Made by a program: the position numbers and the translations under genes | Assembly (NCBI RefSeq): GCF_030209575.1 | Contig: NZ_JARVRS010000001.1 | Location: forward strand, 3,162,001 to 3,226,000 | DNA from: Leifsonia sp. fls2-241-R2A-40a | Lineage (GTDB): Bacteria > Actinomycetota > Actinomycetes > Actinomycetales > Microbacteriaceae | Length of the DNA: 64,000 bases | Direction: 5' to 3' | Notes under the pieces: generated by a model | The model's input: only the letters and a program-made list of their open reading frames with translations | The model's database searches: none | Told to the model about the DNA's origin: nothing | Part shown: in pieces, positions 52,513-61,285 of the stretch | Numbering within the stretch: position 1 is the first letter of the stretch | How the letters are laid out: each line of letters starts with the position of its first letter

Positions 52513-53087
52513 AGGCGGGCGACCGTCGCGACGCACCCGTCCACCCGCGTCGTCCGCAGGCGGTAGCGGCGACCGTCGAGGCGAGCCGAGAACATCCGGA
52601 TGCGCACCGCGTCCGGCGCACGGCGCAGGCCGCGGCCGTCGGCTTTGAGAACAGCCTCGACGGCGGTCCAGCGGCGCAGCGGATCGCCGCGGCCCGGAAC
52701 CAGGTCGTCGATCGCCTCCCGCCGACTCTGCTCGGTGGCGGCGGGCTCGGCGTCGATGCCGACCGGCGCGCGGGAGGCGACCGCGAACGCACGCCCGTCG
52801 GCGTGGGCCAGAGCGAGGTGCACCGGCTGGGATGCGCCCACCGCGACGGGGCGTCCGTGGGACAGACCGCAGTCCGGGCAGGGAGCGCTGATCAGGAGTT
52901 CGGGGTGTCCGAGGCGCGCCGCCGCGGTACGCAGGGCGAGACGGCCGGCGAGGAAGCTCTGGATGCGTTCATCATCGCCTGTGAGGGACGTCAGCCGCGC
53001 CTGGTCGCCTTCATCGAGCACGCGGGCGATCCGCGAGGCGGTCCCGGCATCCACGGACCCGTACGGCACGACGACGAAGGTCTGCAT
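52482..53087 (-). CDS. 4'-phosphopantetheinyl transferase (Sfp type)
   Basis: 201 aa. PVGIDAEP (the GxD/E Mg site), then RRWTAVEAVLKADGRGL, the WxxKEA(x)KxxG motif of Sfp enzymes. The N-terminal half has GRLALRTAAARLG and CPDCGLSHGRP, typical of actinobacterial Sfp-like enzymes. It would activate the Pls carrier domain. Its 3' end overlaps that of the M1 gene by 31 nt on the other strand, so the three genes form one compact locus. Confidence 0.88.
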   Translation of the reverse strand: MQTFVVVPYGSVDAGTASRIARVLDEGDQARLTSLTGDDERIQSFLAGRLALRTAAARLGHPELLISAPCPDCGLSHGRPVAVGASQPVHLALAHADGRAFAVASRAPVGIDAEPAATEQSRREAIDDLVPGRGDPLRRWTAVEAVLKADGRGLRRAPDAVRIRMFSARLDGRRYRLRTTRVDGCVATVARLQRDSEGSRG

Positions 53088-53225
53088 CCGGTCTCCGTCC
53101 GTTCGCGTTCAGACGACCGATGCTAGCGCGCCGAAGCGCGAGCCGCCGGGTAGCCGGTCGGGCTCCCAGCGGCCCGCGCGTCCGTGGGCTTGTCGGCTTG
53201 TGGGCCTGTGGCTTGGGGGCGAGGG

Positions 53226-53747
53226 TCAGCGGGCGGTGCCGCTGGTCCCGTCGTCGAAACGAGGTGCTTCGTGGCGTGCCGCCCGGCGCGGGGAGTCCAC
53301 ATCCTCGGCGACCGCATCCTGAGCGCGGACCGGCTCAGCGGGAGCATCGGCGCGCGTCGCGGTCGCCGCGTCAGCGCGCGATGCGTCGTCGATGCGGTTG
53401 CCGTTCTTGTCGGTGCGCACGTCGGGGTCGACGTGGTCGGCCCGGCGCAGAGCCTCCTCCGACTCGGTGCGCGCGTCTGCCGCGGCCGACTGCCGCTCCT
53501 CGGCCTCGCGGCGCAACCGCTCGGCGTCGACCTCCGCCTGCTTGGCGTCCGCGGCAGCGCGAGCGGCCTTCGCCTCACGCTCCCGCGCCTCCAACTCGGT
53601 CTGTGCTGCCGACTGCCGCATCTCCTCGGCGCGGCGGCGGTCCGCCTCGCGCTTCCGGTTGCGGCCGACGGTCGCGACGATGATCGCGATCACGGCGATC
53701 ACCACGACGACGACGACGATCAGAACGATCCATCCAGTTGTGTTCAT
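53226..53747 (-). CDS. Single-pass membrane protein with coiled-coil tail
   Basis: 173 aa. One helix (about residues 6-28, VLIVVVVVVIAVIAIIVATVG), then a long Arg/Glu/Ala-rich coiled coil (30-100), then an acidic, low-complexity end. No known domain. TACCGT lies 8 nt before the ATG and may be its -10 box. Confidence 0.75.
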   Translation of the reverse strand: MNTTGWIVLIVVVVVVIAVIAIIVATVGRNRKREADRRRAEEMRQSAAQTELEAREREAKAARAAADAKQAEVDAERLRREAEERQSAAADARTESEEALRRADHVDPDVRTDKNGNRIDDASRADAATATRADAPAEPVRAQDAVAEDVDSPRRAARHEAPRFDDGTSGTAR

Positions 53748-53811
53748 GCTGCATCACGGTACCCCGGAGTACGCGAATCGCTAGGGGATTGAAGTATTGC
53801 AGCGGCTCTGG

Positions 53812-54423
53812 TCAGATTCCTTCCTCGGCGGTCCAGAGCTCCTCGGCCTCGAGGGTGAGGTCGATCAACTGACGCAGGAGACCACCCATCGATGTCGACT
53901 TCAGCAGGGTGTACCTGTCGTACTCGCCCAGAGGGGCGATCGCCGCCAGTTGCCACGCGGCTGCGACGGGATCGTCCGACAGCTCGATGTCCGCATCCGA
54001 CTCCGGCTCCGCGACGCGGGCGATCACGCGGCGGACGACCGCTTCGGCCTCGGCCCGCAGGGGTTCGAGCGCTTCGGACCACTCCAGCTCCGGCAGCATC
54101 GAGAGCTCGGCCCGGGGATACGGGTCGTCGTCGAGCCAGCGCTCGACCGTGAACCGCCGGGTCCCCACGCCGACGATGAGCAGGTCGTCGGCGCCCGCGG
54201 TGGCGCCCACGAGACGCGCCATCGTGCCGACCGCGGCGCGCTGGTCGCCGCCCCCGGCTTCGGATCCGCGCTCGATGAGGACGACGCCGAACTCGAACTC
54301 CGGTTCGTCCTCGTCGAGCAATCGCCCGACCAGCGTGAGATACCGCGGCTCGAACACCCGAAGCGGGATCGGCACAGCGGGGAACAGCACTGATCCGAGG
54401 GGGAACATCGGTGAGGCGGCCAT
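53812..54423 (-). CDS. LON substrate-binding (N-terminal) domain protein
   Basis: 203 aa from ATG 54423. Starts MFPLGSVLFPAVPIPLRVFEPRYLTLV and continues with FEFGVVLIERGSEAGG, GTMARLV and LLIVGVGTRRFTVERW: the PUA-like LON substrate-binding domain without any protease part. Such stand-alone proteins are conserved in actinobacteria; the role is unknown. TTGACT lies 5 nt before the ATG. It diverges from the DUF427 gene. Confidence 0.88.
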   Translation of the reverse strand: MAASPMFPLGSVLFPAVPIPLRVFEPRYLTLVGRLLDEDEPEFEFGVVLIERGSEAGGGDQRAAVGTMARLVGATAGADDLLIVGVGTRRFTVERWLDDDPYPRAELSMLPELEWSEALEPLRAEAEAVVRRVIARVAEPESDADIELSDDPVAAAWQLAAIAPLGEYDRYTLLKSTSMGGLLRQLIDLTLEAEELWTAEEGI

Positions 54424-54458
54424 ACTCCAGTCAAGCACCGCGGACGTAGAGTGAACAG

Positions 54459-54956
54459 GTGCCCCGACCGCGCCCCGAGACCCCAGGACCAGGACAGGAG
54501 TCCGTGTGGGACTACCCCCGGCCGCCGCGTATCGAGCGCGTCGCGGCGCCAGTCACGATCCGTCTGGGCGGGCAGCTCATCGTGGACACCCGAGACGTCG
54601 TCCGGGTGCTCGAGACGAGCCATCCGCCGGTCTACTACCTCCCGATAGGGGACTTCGCACCAGGCGCGCTGGTCGACGCCGACGGTACGTCGTTCTGCGA
54701 GTTCAAGGGCACCGCACGGTACCTCGACGTGCGCGGCGGAGGCCAGGTGCGGCCCGCCGGCGCGTGGAACTATCCTCATCCGTCGCCCGGGTTCGAGGCG
54801 CTCCGAGACCGTGTCGCCGTCTACGCGCAGCAGATGGACGAGTGCACCGTCGACGGCGAGGTCGTCACGCCGCAGCCCGGAGGCTTCTACGGCGGCTGGA
54901 TCACGGGTGCCGTCGTCGGTCCCTTCAAGGGGTCTCCCGGGTCGCAACGCTGGTGA
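54459..54956 (+). CDS. DUF427 domain-containing protein
   Basis: 165 aa from GTG 54459; TAGAGT lies 6 nt upstream. The DUF427 core contains SVWDYPRPPRIE, VDTRDVVRVLETSHPPVYYLP, and FCEFKGTARYLDV, plus the WNYPHPSPGFEALRDRVAVYAQ segment. A conserved, mostly beta fold seen singly or in pairs in many bacteria. The reaction is unknown. Confidence 0.88.
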   Translation: MPRPRPETPGPGQESVWDYPRPPRIERVAAPVTIRLGGQLIVDTRDVVRVLETSHPPVYYLPIGDFAPGALVDADGTSFCEFKGTARYLDVRGGGQVRPAGAWNYPHPSPGFEALRDRVAVYAQQMDECTVDGEVVTPQPGGFYGGWITGAVVGPFKGSPGSQRW

Positions 54957-55072
54957 ACGCCGCTCGGTGCCGGGATTATCGGAGGAAATCGTTCGGAGAC
55001 ACGTCCCGAAGGCAGCAAACGGAGGACGATTGCCCGCCGCCCGGCACTGATCTCCTCCGGTTGCGACGTCAG

Positions 55073-55146
55073 TAGGGCGGACGGGACTTGAACCCGTGAC
55101 CGAGGAATTATGAGTTCCCTGCTCTGACCAGCTGAGCTACCGCCCC
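55073..55146 (-). tRNA. tRNA with CAU anticodon (Met elongator or Ile2)
   Basis: 74 nt on the minus strand. Acceptor GGGGCGG/CCGCCCT, D-arm TAGCTCAGCTGGTCAGAGC, anticodon stem GGGAA/TTCCT with loop CTCATAA giving CAT, T-loop GGTTCAAGTCC, discriminator A. No encoded CCA. The loop resembles tRNA-Ile2 (modified to read AUA) as well as Met elongator; sequence alone does not settle it. Confidence 0.9.
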
Positions 55147-55165
55147 GATCGTGCGTCCGTCCCGG

Positions 55166-56419
55166 TCACTCCGGTGCGGGCACGCTGCGGGCCGTATCCG
55201 TCTCCGGGTCGGCCACCGGCTCACCACGATACAGGCTTTCGAATGTGCTGATCGTGGTCTGGATGTCGTGCGAGGCGACGATACGGAGCGAACCGCGCTT
55301 GAGCACATCCAGCTCCTCCTGCGGGAGGGTGAGCACGCTCTCCAGCTTGTCCGCCAGGTCCTGCGCGTCGCCCGGGCGGAACAGGTGCCCATTCTCGCCG
55401 TCGTGGACGAGGTGCGGCAGCGCCATCGCGTCCGCGGCCACCACGGGCAGGGCGGAGGCCATCGCCTCCATGGTCGCGATCGACTGCAGCTCCGCGATCG
55501 ACGGCATCGCGAACACCGTGGCCCGCGTGTACGCCTGGCGGAGCTCCTCGTCGCTCACGTAGCCGAGGAAGTCGACGCGGTCGGCGATGCCGAGCGTCTC
55601 GGCCATGGCCTGCAGGTTCTTCAGCTGGTCGCCGCCGCCGACGATCTGGAGGCGCGCATCCAGGCTCTCGGGGAGCAGCTTGATCGCGTTCAGCAGCACA
55701 TCGATCTGCTTCTCGCCGGTCACCCGGCCCACGAAGAGGATGTGGTTGCCGGTCCGCGGCGTGAAGTCGGGGATGTAGTTGTGGGCGTCGATGCCGCACG
55801 AGACCGCGTGGACGCCGCGCAGGCCGGTCGAGCGCTCGAGGAACTCGGCGGCCTTCCGTGTCGGAGTCGTGACCGCTTCGGCGCGGTCGAAGCTCTTGCG
55901 CGCATCCGCCCACGCCAGCTTCACGAACGTCCGCTGGAGGAACTTCGGGAGAAGCGTGAACTCGACGATGTTCTCCGCCATGACGTGGTTGGTGGCGACG
56001 ATGCGGACGCCGCGCTTCTGCGCCTCCGCGGCCAGACCCCTGCCCACCACGATGTGCGACTGGAAGTGCACCACATCCGGCTTCACCTCGTCGAGCACGC
56101 GGCGCGCGTTCGCCTTGCTCGTCCACGGAAGCGCGAAACGGAGCCAGTCGTGCGGGTACCAACGCCAGCTGGTGAGCCGGTGCGCCGTCATCCTGCGACC
56201 CTCGTGCTCCTCCACCCACGTGCCGTGCCTTCGGCTCGCGGCGGGAGCGACGATGTGGACGTCGTGGCCCCGGTCGACGAGGCCCGCAGCGAGGCGCTCG
56301 GCGAAACGGGCGGCGCCGTTGACGTCCGGCGCGAAGGTGTCGCACCCCATGACGATGGTCAACGGCTTCTGGGCTGCCGGGGCGGGCGGGGTGGGATGCG
56401 GTCCGCTCGTATCAGGCAC
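55166..56419 (-). CDS. Glycosyltransferase family 4 protein
   Basis: 417 aa from GTG 56419. GT-B fold: N-terminal TFAPDVNGAARFAERLAAGL and C-terminal FVGRVTGEKQIDVLLNAI, with the EX7E-type MPSIAELQSIATMEAMASALPVV acceptor/donor motif. Probably transfers a nucleotide-activated sugar onto a lipid or glycan at the membrane. The start precedes a Pro-rich leader. Isolated from other envelope genes. Confidence 0.92.
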   Translation of the reverse strand: MPDTSGPHPTPPAPAAQKPLTIVMGCDTFAPDVNGAARFAERLAAGLVDRGHDVHIVAPAASRRHGTWVEEHEGRRMTAHRLTSWRWYPHDWLRFALPWTSKANARRVLDEVKPDVVHFQSHIVVGRGLAAEAQKRGVRIVATNHVMAENIVEFTLLPKFLQRTFVKLAWADARKSFDRAEAVTTPTRKAAEFLERSTGLRGVHAVSCGIDAHNYIPDFTPRTGNHILFVGRVTGEKQIDVLLNAIKLLPESLDARLQIVGGGDQLKNLQAMAETLGIADRVDFLGYVSDEELRQAYTRATVFAMPSIAELQSIATMEAMASALPVVAADAMALPHLVHDGENGHLFRPGDAQDLADKLESVLTLPQEELDVLKRGSLRIVASHDIQTTISTFESLYRGEPVADPETDTARSVPAPE

Positions 56420-56516
56420 GTTGTTCGTTCCCTACGGTCGTGGGCTTCGGAAGGCGAATCCGGCGACGGCGTTCGCGGTCCGGGCGGGTGGGCGTGCGCC
56501 CGGTCGATTCAACGGC

Positions 56517-57482
56517 CTAGTCTAAGCGGCTTTCCGCAGTGGCGTCCGCAATGCGGTCGGCCACCGGCGCGTCCGATGCGCTCTGCGGGTGGTACTTCGC
56601 CAGTCGGAACACGCCGAACACGGCGACCGCACCCGTGACGGCGAAGCCGACCATCGCCCACCACGGGGCGCCGGCGGCCTCGTTCAGCACCACGATGCCG
56701 ATGGTCACGGCGACCATCGGGTCGATCACGGTGAGGCCTGCGATGACGAGGTCCGGCGGACCGGACGAGTAGGCGTTCTGCACGAAGTAGGCGCCCAGCA
56801 CGGCCGCCAGCAGCAGCGCGACGATGCAGGCGACGAGCAGCCAGTCCCACTCCTGATTGGAGATGCGGTCGATCGCGACCTTGGCGAGCGTTGCGACGAA
56901 GCCGTACAGGACACCGGCCCCGACGATGTAGATGATCGCCTTGAACCGGTGACGCAGGAACGCGAACAGCACGCCGAAGGCGATGAGCACGACCCCGAGG
57001 ATGATGAGGATGACGATAAGCGCCTGCGTCGTCACCGGCAGATCGCGCGCGAACACGGCCGCCAGGAGGACGAACGCACCGACTCCGCTGACGCACAACG
57101 TCACGGCGACCACGGACTGATGGTTGAGCTTCACGCCGCTGACCTTGGCGTTCAGGATGCTCGTGATCACCAGACCGACGACGCCGAGCGGCTGCACCAG
57201 GATGAGCGGCGACAGTTTCAGGCTGACGAGCTGGAAGACGATGGCGAGGCCGAGCAGCAGCGTCCCGATCACCCAGGACGGCCGTGCGAGCAGCAGTCCC
57301 AGCTGGCGGACGCTCAGACCGCTCTTCGCGTGACCGGCGGTCGCCTCCACCTTGGCGACCCCGTGGTGCTGGAGCTGGGCGCCCACCGACAGGAAGACAG
57401 CCCCGACGAGCGCGACCGGGATGCCCAGGAGCTGGCTGGGCTGATAGGAGAGGTCGAAAGCATCCAACAGTTCCGTACCCAC
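56517..57482 (-). CDS. DMT superfamily transporter (EamA/NIPA-like)
   Basis: 321 aa from GTG 57482, with about nine to ten helices; first part LGIPVALVGAVFLSVGAQLQHHG and PLILVQPLGVVGLVITSIL resemble NIPA/EamA-like membrane proteins of the DMT group. The substrate is unknown. TAGGGT (57494-57489) lies 6 nt before the GTG. Confidence 0.82.
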   Translation of the reverse strand: MGTELLDAFDLSYQPSQLLGIPVALVGAVFLSVGAQLQHHGVAKVEATAGHAKSGLSVRQLGLLLARPSWVIGTLLLGLAIVFQLVSLKLSPLILVQPLGVVGLVITSILNAKVSGVKLNHQSVVAVTLCVSGVGAFVLLAAVFARDLPVTTQALIVILIILGVVLIAFGVLFAFLRHRFKAIIYIVGAGVLYGFVATLAKVAIDRISNQEWDWLLVACIVALLLAAVLGAYFVQNAYSSGPPDLVIAGLTVIDPMVAVTIGIVVLNEAAGAPWWAMVGFAVTGAVAVFGVFRLAKYHPQSASDAPVADRIADATAESRLD

Positions 57483-57522
57483 CCCACGACCCTACCGGGA
57501 ATGATCCGGATAGTCTTGCCGA

Positions 57523-58089
57523 ATGGCCGTCCTTCCGATCCGGATCACCGGTGACTCTGTACTCCACTCCCCCGCCCGTCCCGTCGCCGAGATCGACGAC
57601 GAAGTGCGCGCCCTGGTCGCGGACATGTTCGAGACGATGGACGAGGCGCCCGGTGTCGGCCTCGCCGCTCCGCAAGTGGGCGTCCCGCTCCGACTCTTCG
57701 TGTACGGCTGGACGGACGACGACGACGTGATGCACCGCGGTGTCGCGATCAACCCCACGCTGTGGCTCATCCCGCTGGCCGTCGGGGACCCGGACGAGGA
57801 CTCGGAGTCGGAGGGCTGCCTGTCGTTCCCGGGAGAGCGGTTCCCACTGCGCCGGGCGGAACGCGTCATCCTGCAGGCGACCGACCTCGACGGCTCCGAG
57901 TACGAGGTGCGCGCGGACGGCTGGCTGGCCCGCATCTTCCAGCACGAGTACGACCACCTCGACGGCGTGCTGTACGTCGACCGGCTGGTGCACCCGTACG
58001 GCAAGGCGGCACTGAAGACGCAGCGCAAGAACAGTTGGGGCGTCCCCGGGCTGAGCTGGTTGCCGGGGCGCGATCACCTGGAGGACTGA
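57523..58089 (+). CDS. def: Peptide deformylase
   Basis: 188 aa. All three motifs are intact: GVGLAAPQVG, EGCLSFPG and HEYDHLDG (metal Cys and two His). It removes the formyl group from nascent proteins. TAGTCT (57511-57516) lies 6 nt before the ATG. Length is usual for actinobacterial Def; the C-terminal RKNSWGVPGLSWLPGRD is typical. Confidence 0.97.
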   Translation: MAVLPIRITGDSVLHSPARPVAEIDDEVRALVADMFETMDEAPGVGLAAPQVGVPLRLFVYGWTDDDDVMHRGVAINPTLWLIPLAVGDPDEDSESEGCLSFPGERFPLRRAERVILQATDLDGSEYEVRADGWLARIFQHEYDHLDGVLYVDRLVHPYGKAALKTQRKNSWGVPGLSWLPGRDHLED

Positions 58090-58125
58090 GCTCGCGGGCG
58101 CGCGCTTCCTTCCGAGAGGCGCGTT

Positions 58126-59001
58126 TCAGCGCCGCAGGTCGACGCCGTGCACGCCGTTGTGGTGGCGCAGCGCGGGGAACACCGCCGACAGCGTGAAGCC
58201 GACCCCCGCGACGGTCTGCGCGGTGAGGGTCCCGCCGAAGAGCGCTGCGCGCTCCCGCATCTCGATGATGCCCGCTCCCTCGTAGTGCTCGGTGAGTGCG
58301 CGCACGTCGTCGGCGATCGAGTACGCCGTCGCCTGGTCGACGCCCTCGCGGTCGAGGCCGAGCCGGCGCGCGGCGGCGCGGATGCCGTCATCCTCCACGC
58401 TCACCTGCAGGCCGTCGGTCGTCCACGCGAACGCGACGGCCGCATTCGTGCCGGGACCGCCGTGCTTGAGGGCGTTCTCCAGGCTCGTCTGCAGGATGCG
58501 GAACACGGCGAGCTCGGCACCCTGCCGGAGTTCGAACCGGTCACCGGTCTCGGAGAACGTGACCGCCAGACCGGCATCCCGCATCACCCGGAACAGGTCG
58601 CGGGCGGAGTGCAGGCTCGGCCGGGGGCCGGCGGCGTCCTGCGCCTCCCGGGCCACAGCCTGCAGGCGGCGCAGATCGGCGAGGGCATCACGGGCCGAAG
58701 CCTCGAGCGCACCGACCGAGCGCACAGCGGTCGCCGGGTCGGCGTCGGCGGCGTAACGGACACCTTCCGCCTGCGTGACGAGACGTGAGACCGACTGGAT
58801 CGCCACATCCCCCAGGTCGCCGACGATGCGGAACCTCCCGGCCTGCTCGGCCAGATCGAGCTCGCGGTCGATGCGATCCCACTCGGACTCCTGGCGGGTG
58901 TCGCGCAGGCGGACACGACGGCTGCGCTCCCACAGCCAGAGCGCGAGGAAGGCGAGCGTGGCAGCGCCGAGCACGACGGCCACCAGGGCGATGACGTCCA
59001 T
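58126..59001 (-). CDS. Histidine kinase-like ATPase protein without the phospho-acceptor His
   Basis: 291 aa from ATG 59001 (AAGGGAG). One N-terminal helix, a linker, then a HisKA_3-like segment (RFRIVGDLGDVAIQSVSRL) where the phospho-acceptor His of the usual ELHDxxxHxL is a Gly. The HATPase N-box (LQTSLENALKHGG) and G-boxes (DGIRAAA, GAGIIEMRERAALFGG) are intact. It could be a pseudokinase or sensor partner. It converges with def, and an intact two-component system lies 1 kb away. Confidence 0.8.
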   Translation of the reverse strand: MDVIALVAVVLGAATLAFLALWLWERSRRVRLRDTRQESEWDRIDRELDLAEQAGRFRIVGDLGDVAIQSVSRLVTQAEGVRYAADADPATAVRSVGALEASARDALADLRRLQAVAREAQDAAGPRPSLHSARDLFRVMRDAGLAVTFSETGDRFELRQGAELAVFRILQTSLENALKHGGPGTNAAVAFAWTTDGLQVSVEDDGIRAAARRLGLDREGVDQATAYSIADDVRALTEHYEGAGIIEMRERAALFGGTLTAQTVAGVGFTLSAVFPALRHHNGVHGVDLRR

Positions 59002-59121
59002 CCCGGCTCCCTTCCTGCCACGCGGCTGCGCGGCCCGGTCGATACTACCGGGCCGCGCAGCGCGGGCGGGCGCCGGCGGTCAGGGGTGTGGATAAGTCCG
59101 CCCGCCGCCGGCCGTCCGGGC

Positions 59122-59433
59122 TCAGGAGCCGTCGCGGTTCGCGCGCAGCACCTCCAGCCGGGCCCGGTACTCCTGCTCGTCGATGTCGCCGTTCGCGTAC
59201 CGCTGCGCCAGCGTCTGCTCGGCCGAGCGGGTGCCGCCGTTCGGTCCCCAGCCGCCGTACCCGCCGCGGGCCACGGCAGCGCGACGCCAACGGCGCCCGG
59301 CGAACCCGAAGATCAGCACGAAGACGAGGATCCAGAAGATCGGGATGAAGATCCACCACCAGCCGAAGAAGTGCGGGCCGTACGCGACGACGCACGGCGC
59401 GGAGGCGGCGGCGGTGGCCAGTGAGCTCAACAT
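59122..59433 (-). CDS. SHOCT-domain membrane protein
   Basis: 103 aa from ATG 59433. Signal-like N-terminus, a long membrane helix (WWWIFIPIFWILVFVLIFG), a Gly/Arg-rich link, and the C-terminal SHOCT motif LAQRYANGDIDEQEYRARLEVL. Such proteins are common in actinobacteria; function unknown. It is next to the acidic protein gene on the other strand. Confidence 0.78.
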   Translation of the reverse strand: MLSSLATAAASAPCVVAYGPHFFGWWWIFIPIFWILVFVLIFGFAGRRWRRAAVARGGYGGWGPNGGTRSAEQTLAQRYANGDIDEQEYRARLEVLRANRDGS

Positions 59434-59679
59434 GATGCCTGTCCAATCTGTGGGTGGCCCGCGCCATCCGCGGACCCTCACTCACAGCCTCGCCACGCGC
59501 CGCGCCCGGCGAATCCGCCCGCCGGACCGTTCCCGCCTACTCCCCCGGGAGCACGCGGCGCGGCACAGCAACATCCCGGCGCACCGTCGGAGAAACCGGC
59601 GACCTTCTCCGACGCAACGCGGGTGAACGCACCCGCCTCCGTCTGTCGCGATGTCGGACCACGGACGTACGATGCGGCC

Positions 59680-59892
59680 ATGGCACACGACGACGGCAGG
59701 CACGACGCGGACGACCGCACGCGCGGGGAAGACCCGGACGACCCGGTCACCGACTACGAGAACGACCAGGCGGAGAACCGGGAGTCCCTCGAGCGCGAGG
59801 CCGGGCTGTCGGCCTTCGGCGGCCCGTCCTTCGGCCACCTGTTCGACCAGCAGCCGGATGACGGCGGGTTCGACGCCGAGCACAACCCGTGA
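59680..59892 (+). CDS. Small acidic hypothetical protein
   Basis: 70 aa from ATG 59680; TACGAT lies 6 nt upstream. Asp/Glu-rich start (HDADDRTRGEDPDDPVTDYEND), then a short ordered part LEREAGLSAFGGPSFGHLFDQQ. No signal peptide, no known family. It is followed by a two-component system but has its own promoter-like box. Confidence 0.65.
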   Translation: MAHDDGRHDADDRTRGEDPDDPVTDYENDQAENRESLEREAGLSAFGGPSFGHLFDQQPDDGGFDAEHNP

Positions 59893-60001
59893 GCCGCCAA
59901 CCCGTGAGCCGCCCGGGCAGCGCCCGCGTACTCCCCGGGGAGTAGCCGCGAGACGCCCCGGGTGGGACGCCGCCCGGATGCGCCCTGGCTAGCATGAGGG
60001 A

Positions 60002-61285
60002 ATGCCCTGGAACGCACCCTCCGACCCGGGCTCGACCGCGCGCTCCGACGCAGGCTCCGATCTTTCCCACGGTTGGTCGCGCGCACCCTGGACAGAGCGT
60101 CCACGCCCTCCGGGAGTCCGGTGGTTCGCCGTCGTCGTCGCCGCGCTCGTACAGGTCCCCGGCCTCTTCATCGCCGCGCGGGACGCGTCCACCGACCCGA
60201 TCGCGCTCGGCTTCGCGCTGCTGGCCTTCGCCGCCTCCTTCCTCCTTCTGGGCGGACGACGGTACCCCGGCCCCACGGTCATCGCTGTGGCCGTATTCTG
60301 CGCACCGGCGATCGCCGTGACGAGCGGCCCGCCGTTCTCCGCGGTCCCGCTCGCGATCGCCGTCGTCGGCGCGGTCGTGCGCGGTGCGCGCGTGTGGGCG
60401 TGGTGGACCCTCGCCGGCTTCGCCGTCCTCGCTCCCGCGGCCGCCTACCTGCTGCGCGGTCAGCCGGCCGCGATGCTGCGGCCCCTGATCATCGCGCTGA
60501 TCCTGGTGCTGCTCCTCGGAGTCGGCGAGGCGCTGCGTAACCGGCGCGAGCGCTACCGCGAGGTGGCTCGGACGGTCGCCGCCCGGCGCGAGTCGGCCGC
60601 CGAAGCCGAACGACTGCGGATCGCGCGCGAACTGCACGACGTGCTCGCCCACTCCCTCTCGCAGATCAGCGTCCAGGCCGGCGTGGGACTGCACCTGTTC
60701 GACACGCGCCCCGAGAAGGCCCGCGAGAGCCTGGAGGCGATCAAGGCGACGAGCGGTCAGGCGCTGGAGGAGGTGCGCGGCGTGCTCGGCTTCCTCCGCG
60801 GAACCGAGCAGTATGCGGCGCGCTCCCCCGAGCCGGATCTCGCGCGCATCCAAGTGCTGGTCGAGACCTACCGGAAGGCGGGCCTCCAGATGACGTACGA
60901 GAATGAACTGACATCGACGCCCTCGGCCGCCACGCAACTGGCGCTGTACCGGATCGTGCAGGAGTCGCTCACCAACGTCGGCCGCCACGCCCAGGCGCGC
61001 AGCGTCTCCATCCGGCTGGTCGAGGAGGATGGCTGGTTCGTCCTCACGGTCCAGGACGACGGCCGTGGTCTGCCGGACGGCGGCGCCGACCTCGATGGGT
61101 CGGAGGGCAAGGGGATGCTGGGGATGCAAGAGCGCGCCGAACTGCTCGGCGGTCGCTTCGACATCAGGAGCGCCGGAGGCGATGCCGGCGTCGTCGGCGA
61201 AGCCACCGGCGGTGTCGTCGTCGAGGCGCGCATCCCGACGATCATCGCGTCGCCCCCGGTCCGCCGCGCGGGCGGTGCGGCATGA
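60002..61285 (+). CDS. NarL-type sensor histidine kinase
   Basis: 427 aa. Several N-terminal helices (about residues 40-180), then HisKA_3 with the phospho-acceptor His in RIARELHDVLAHSLS, and HATPase with DDGRGLPDGG and GMLGMQERAELLGG. The membrane input domain has no known ligand motif. TAGCAT lies 6 nt before the ATG. It overlaps the response regulator by ATGA, so the pair forms one two-component system. Confidence 0.93.
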   Translation: MPWNAPSDPGSTARSDAGSDLSHGWSRAPWTERPRPPGVRWFAVVVAALVQVPGLFIAARDASTDPIALGFALLAFAASFLLLGGRRYPGPTVIAVAVFCAPAIAVTSGPPFSAVPLAIAVVGAVVRGARVWAWWTLAGFAVLAPAAAYLLRGQPAAMLRPLIIALILVLLLGVGEALRNRRERYREVARTVAARRESAAEAERLRIARELHDVLAHSLSQISVQAGVGLHLFDTRPEKARESLEAIKATSGQALEEVRGVLGFLRGTEQYAARSPEPDLARIQVLVETYRKAGLQMTYENELTSTPSAATQLALYRIVQESLTNVGRHAQARSVSIRLVEEDGWFVLTVQDDGRGLPDGGADLDGSEGKGMLGMQERAELLGGRFDIRSAGGDAGVVGEATGGVVVEARIPTIIASPPVRRAGGAA

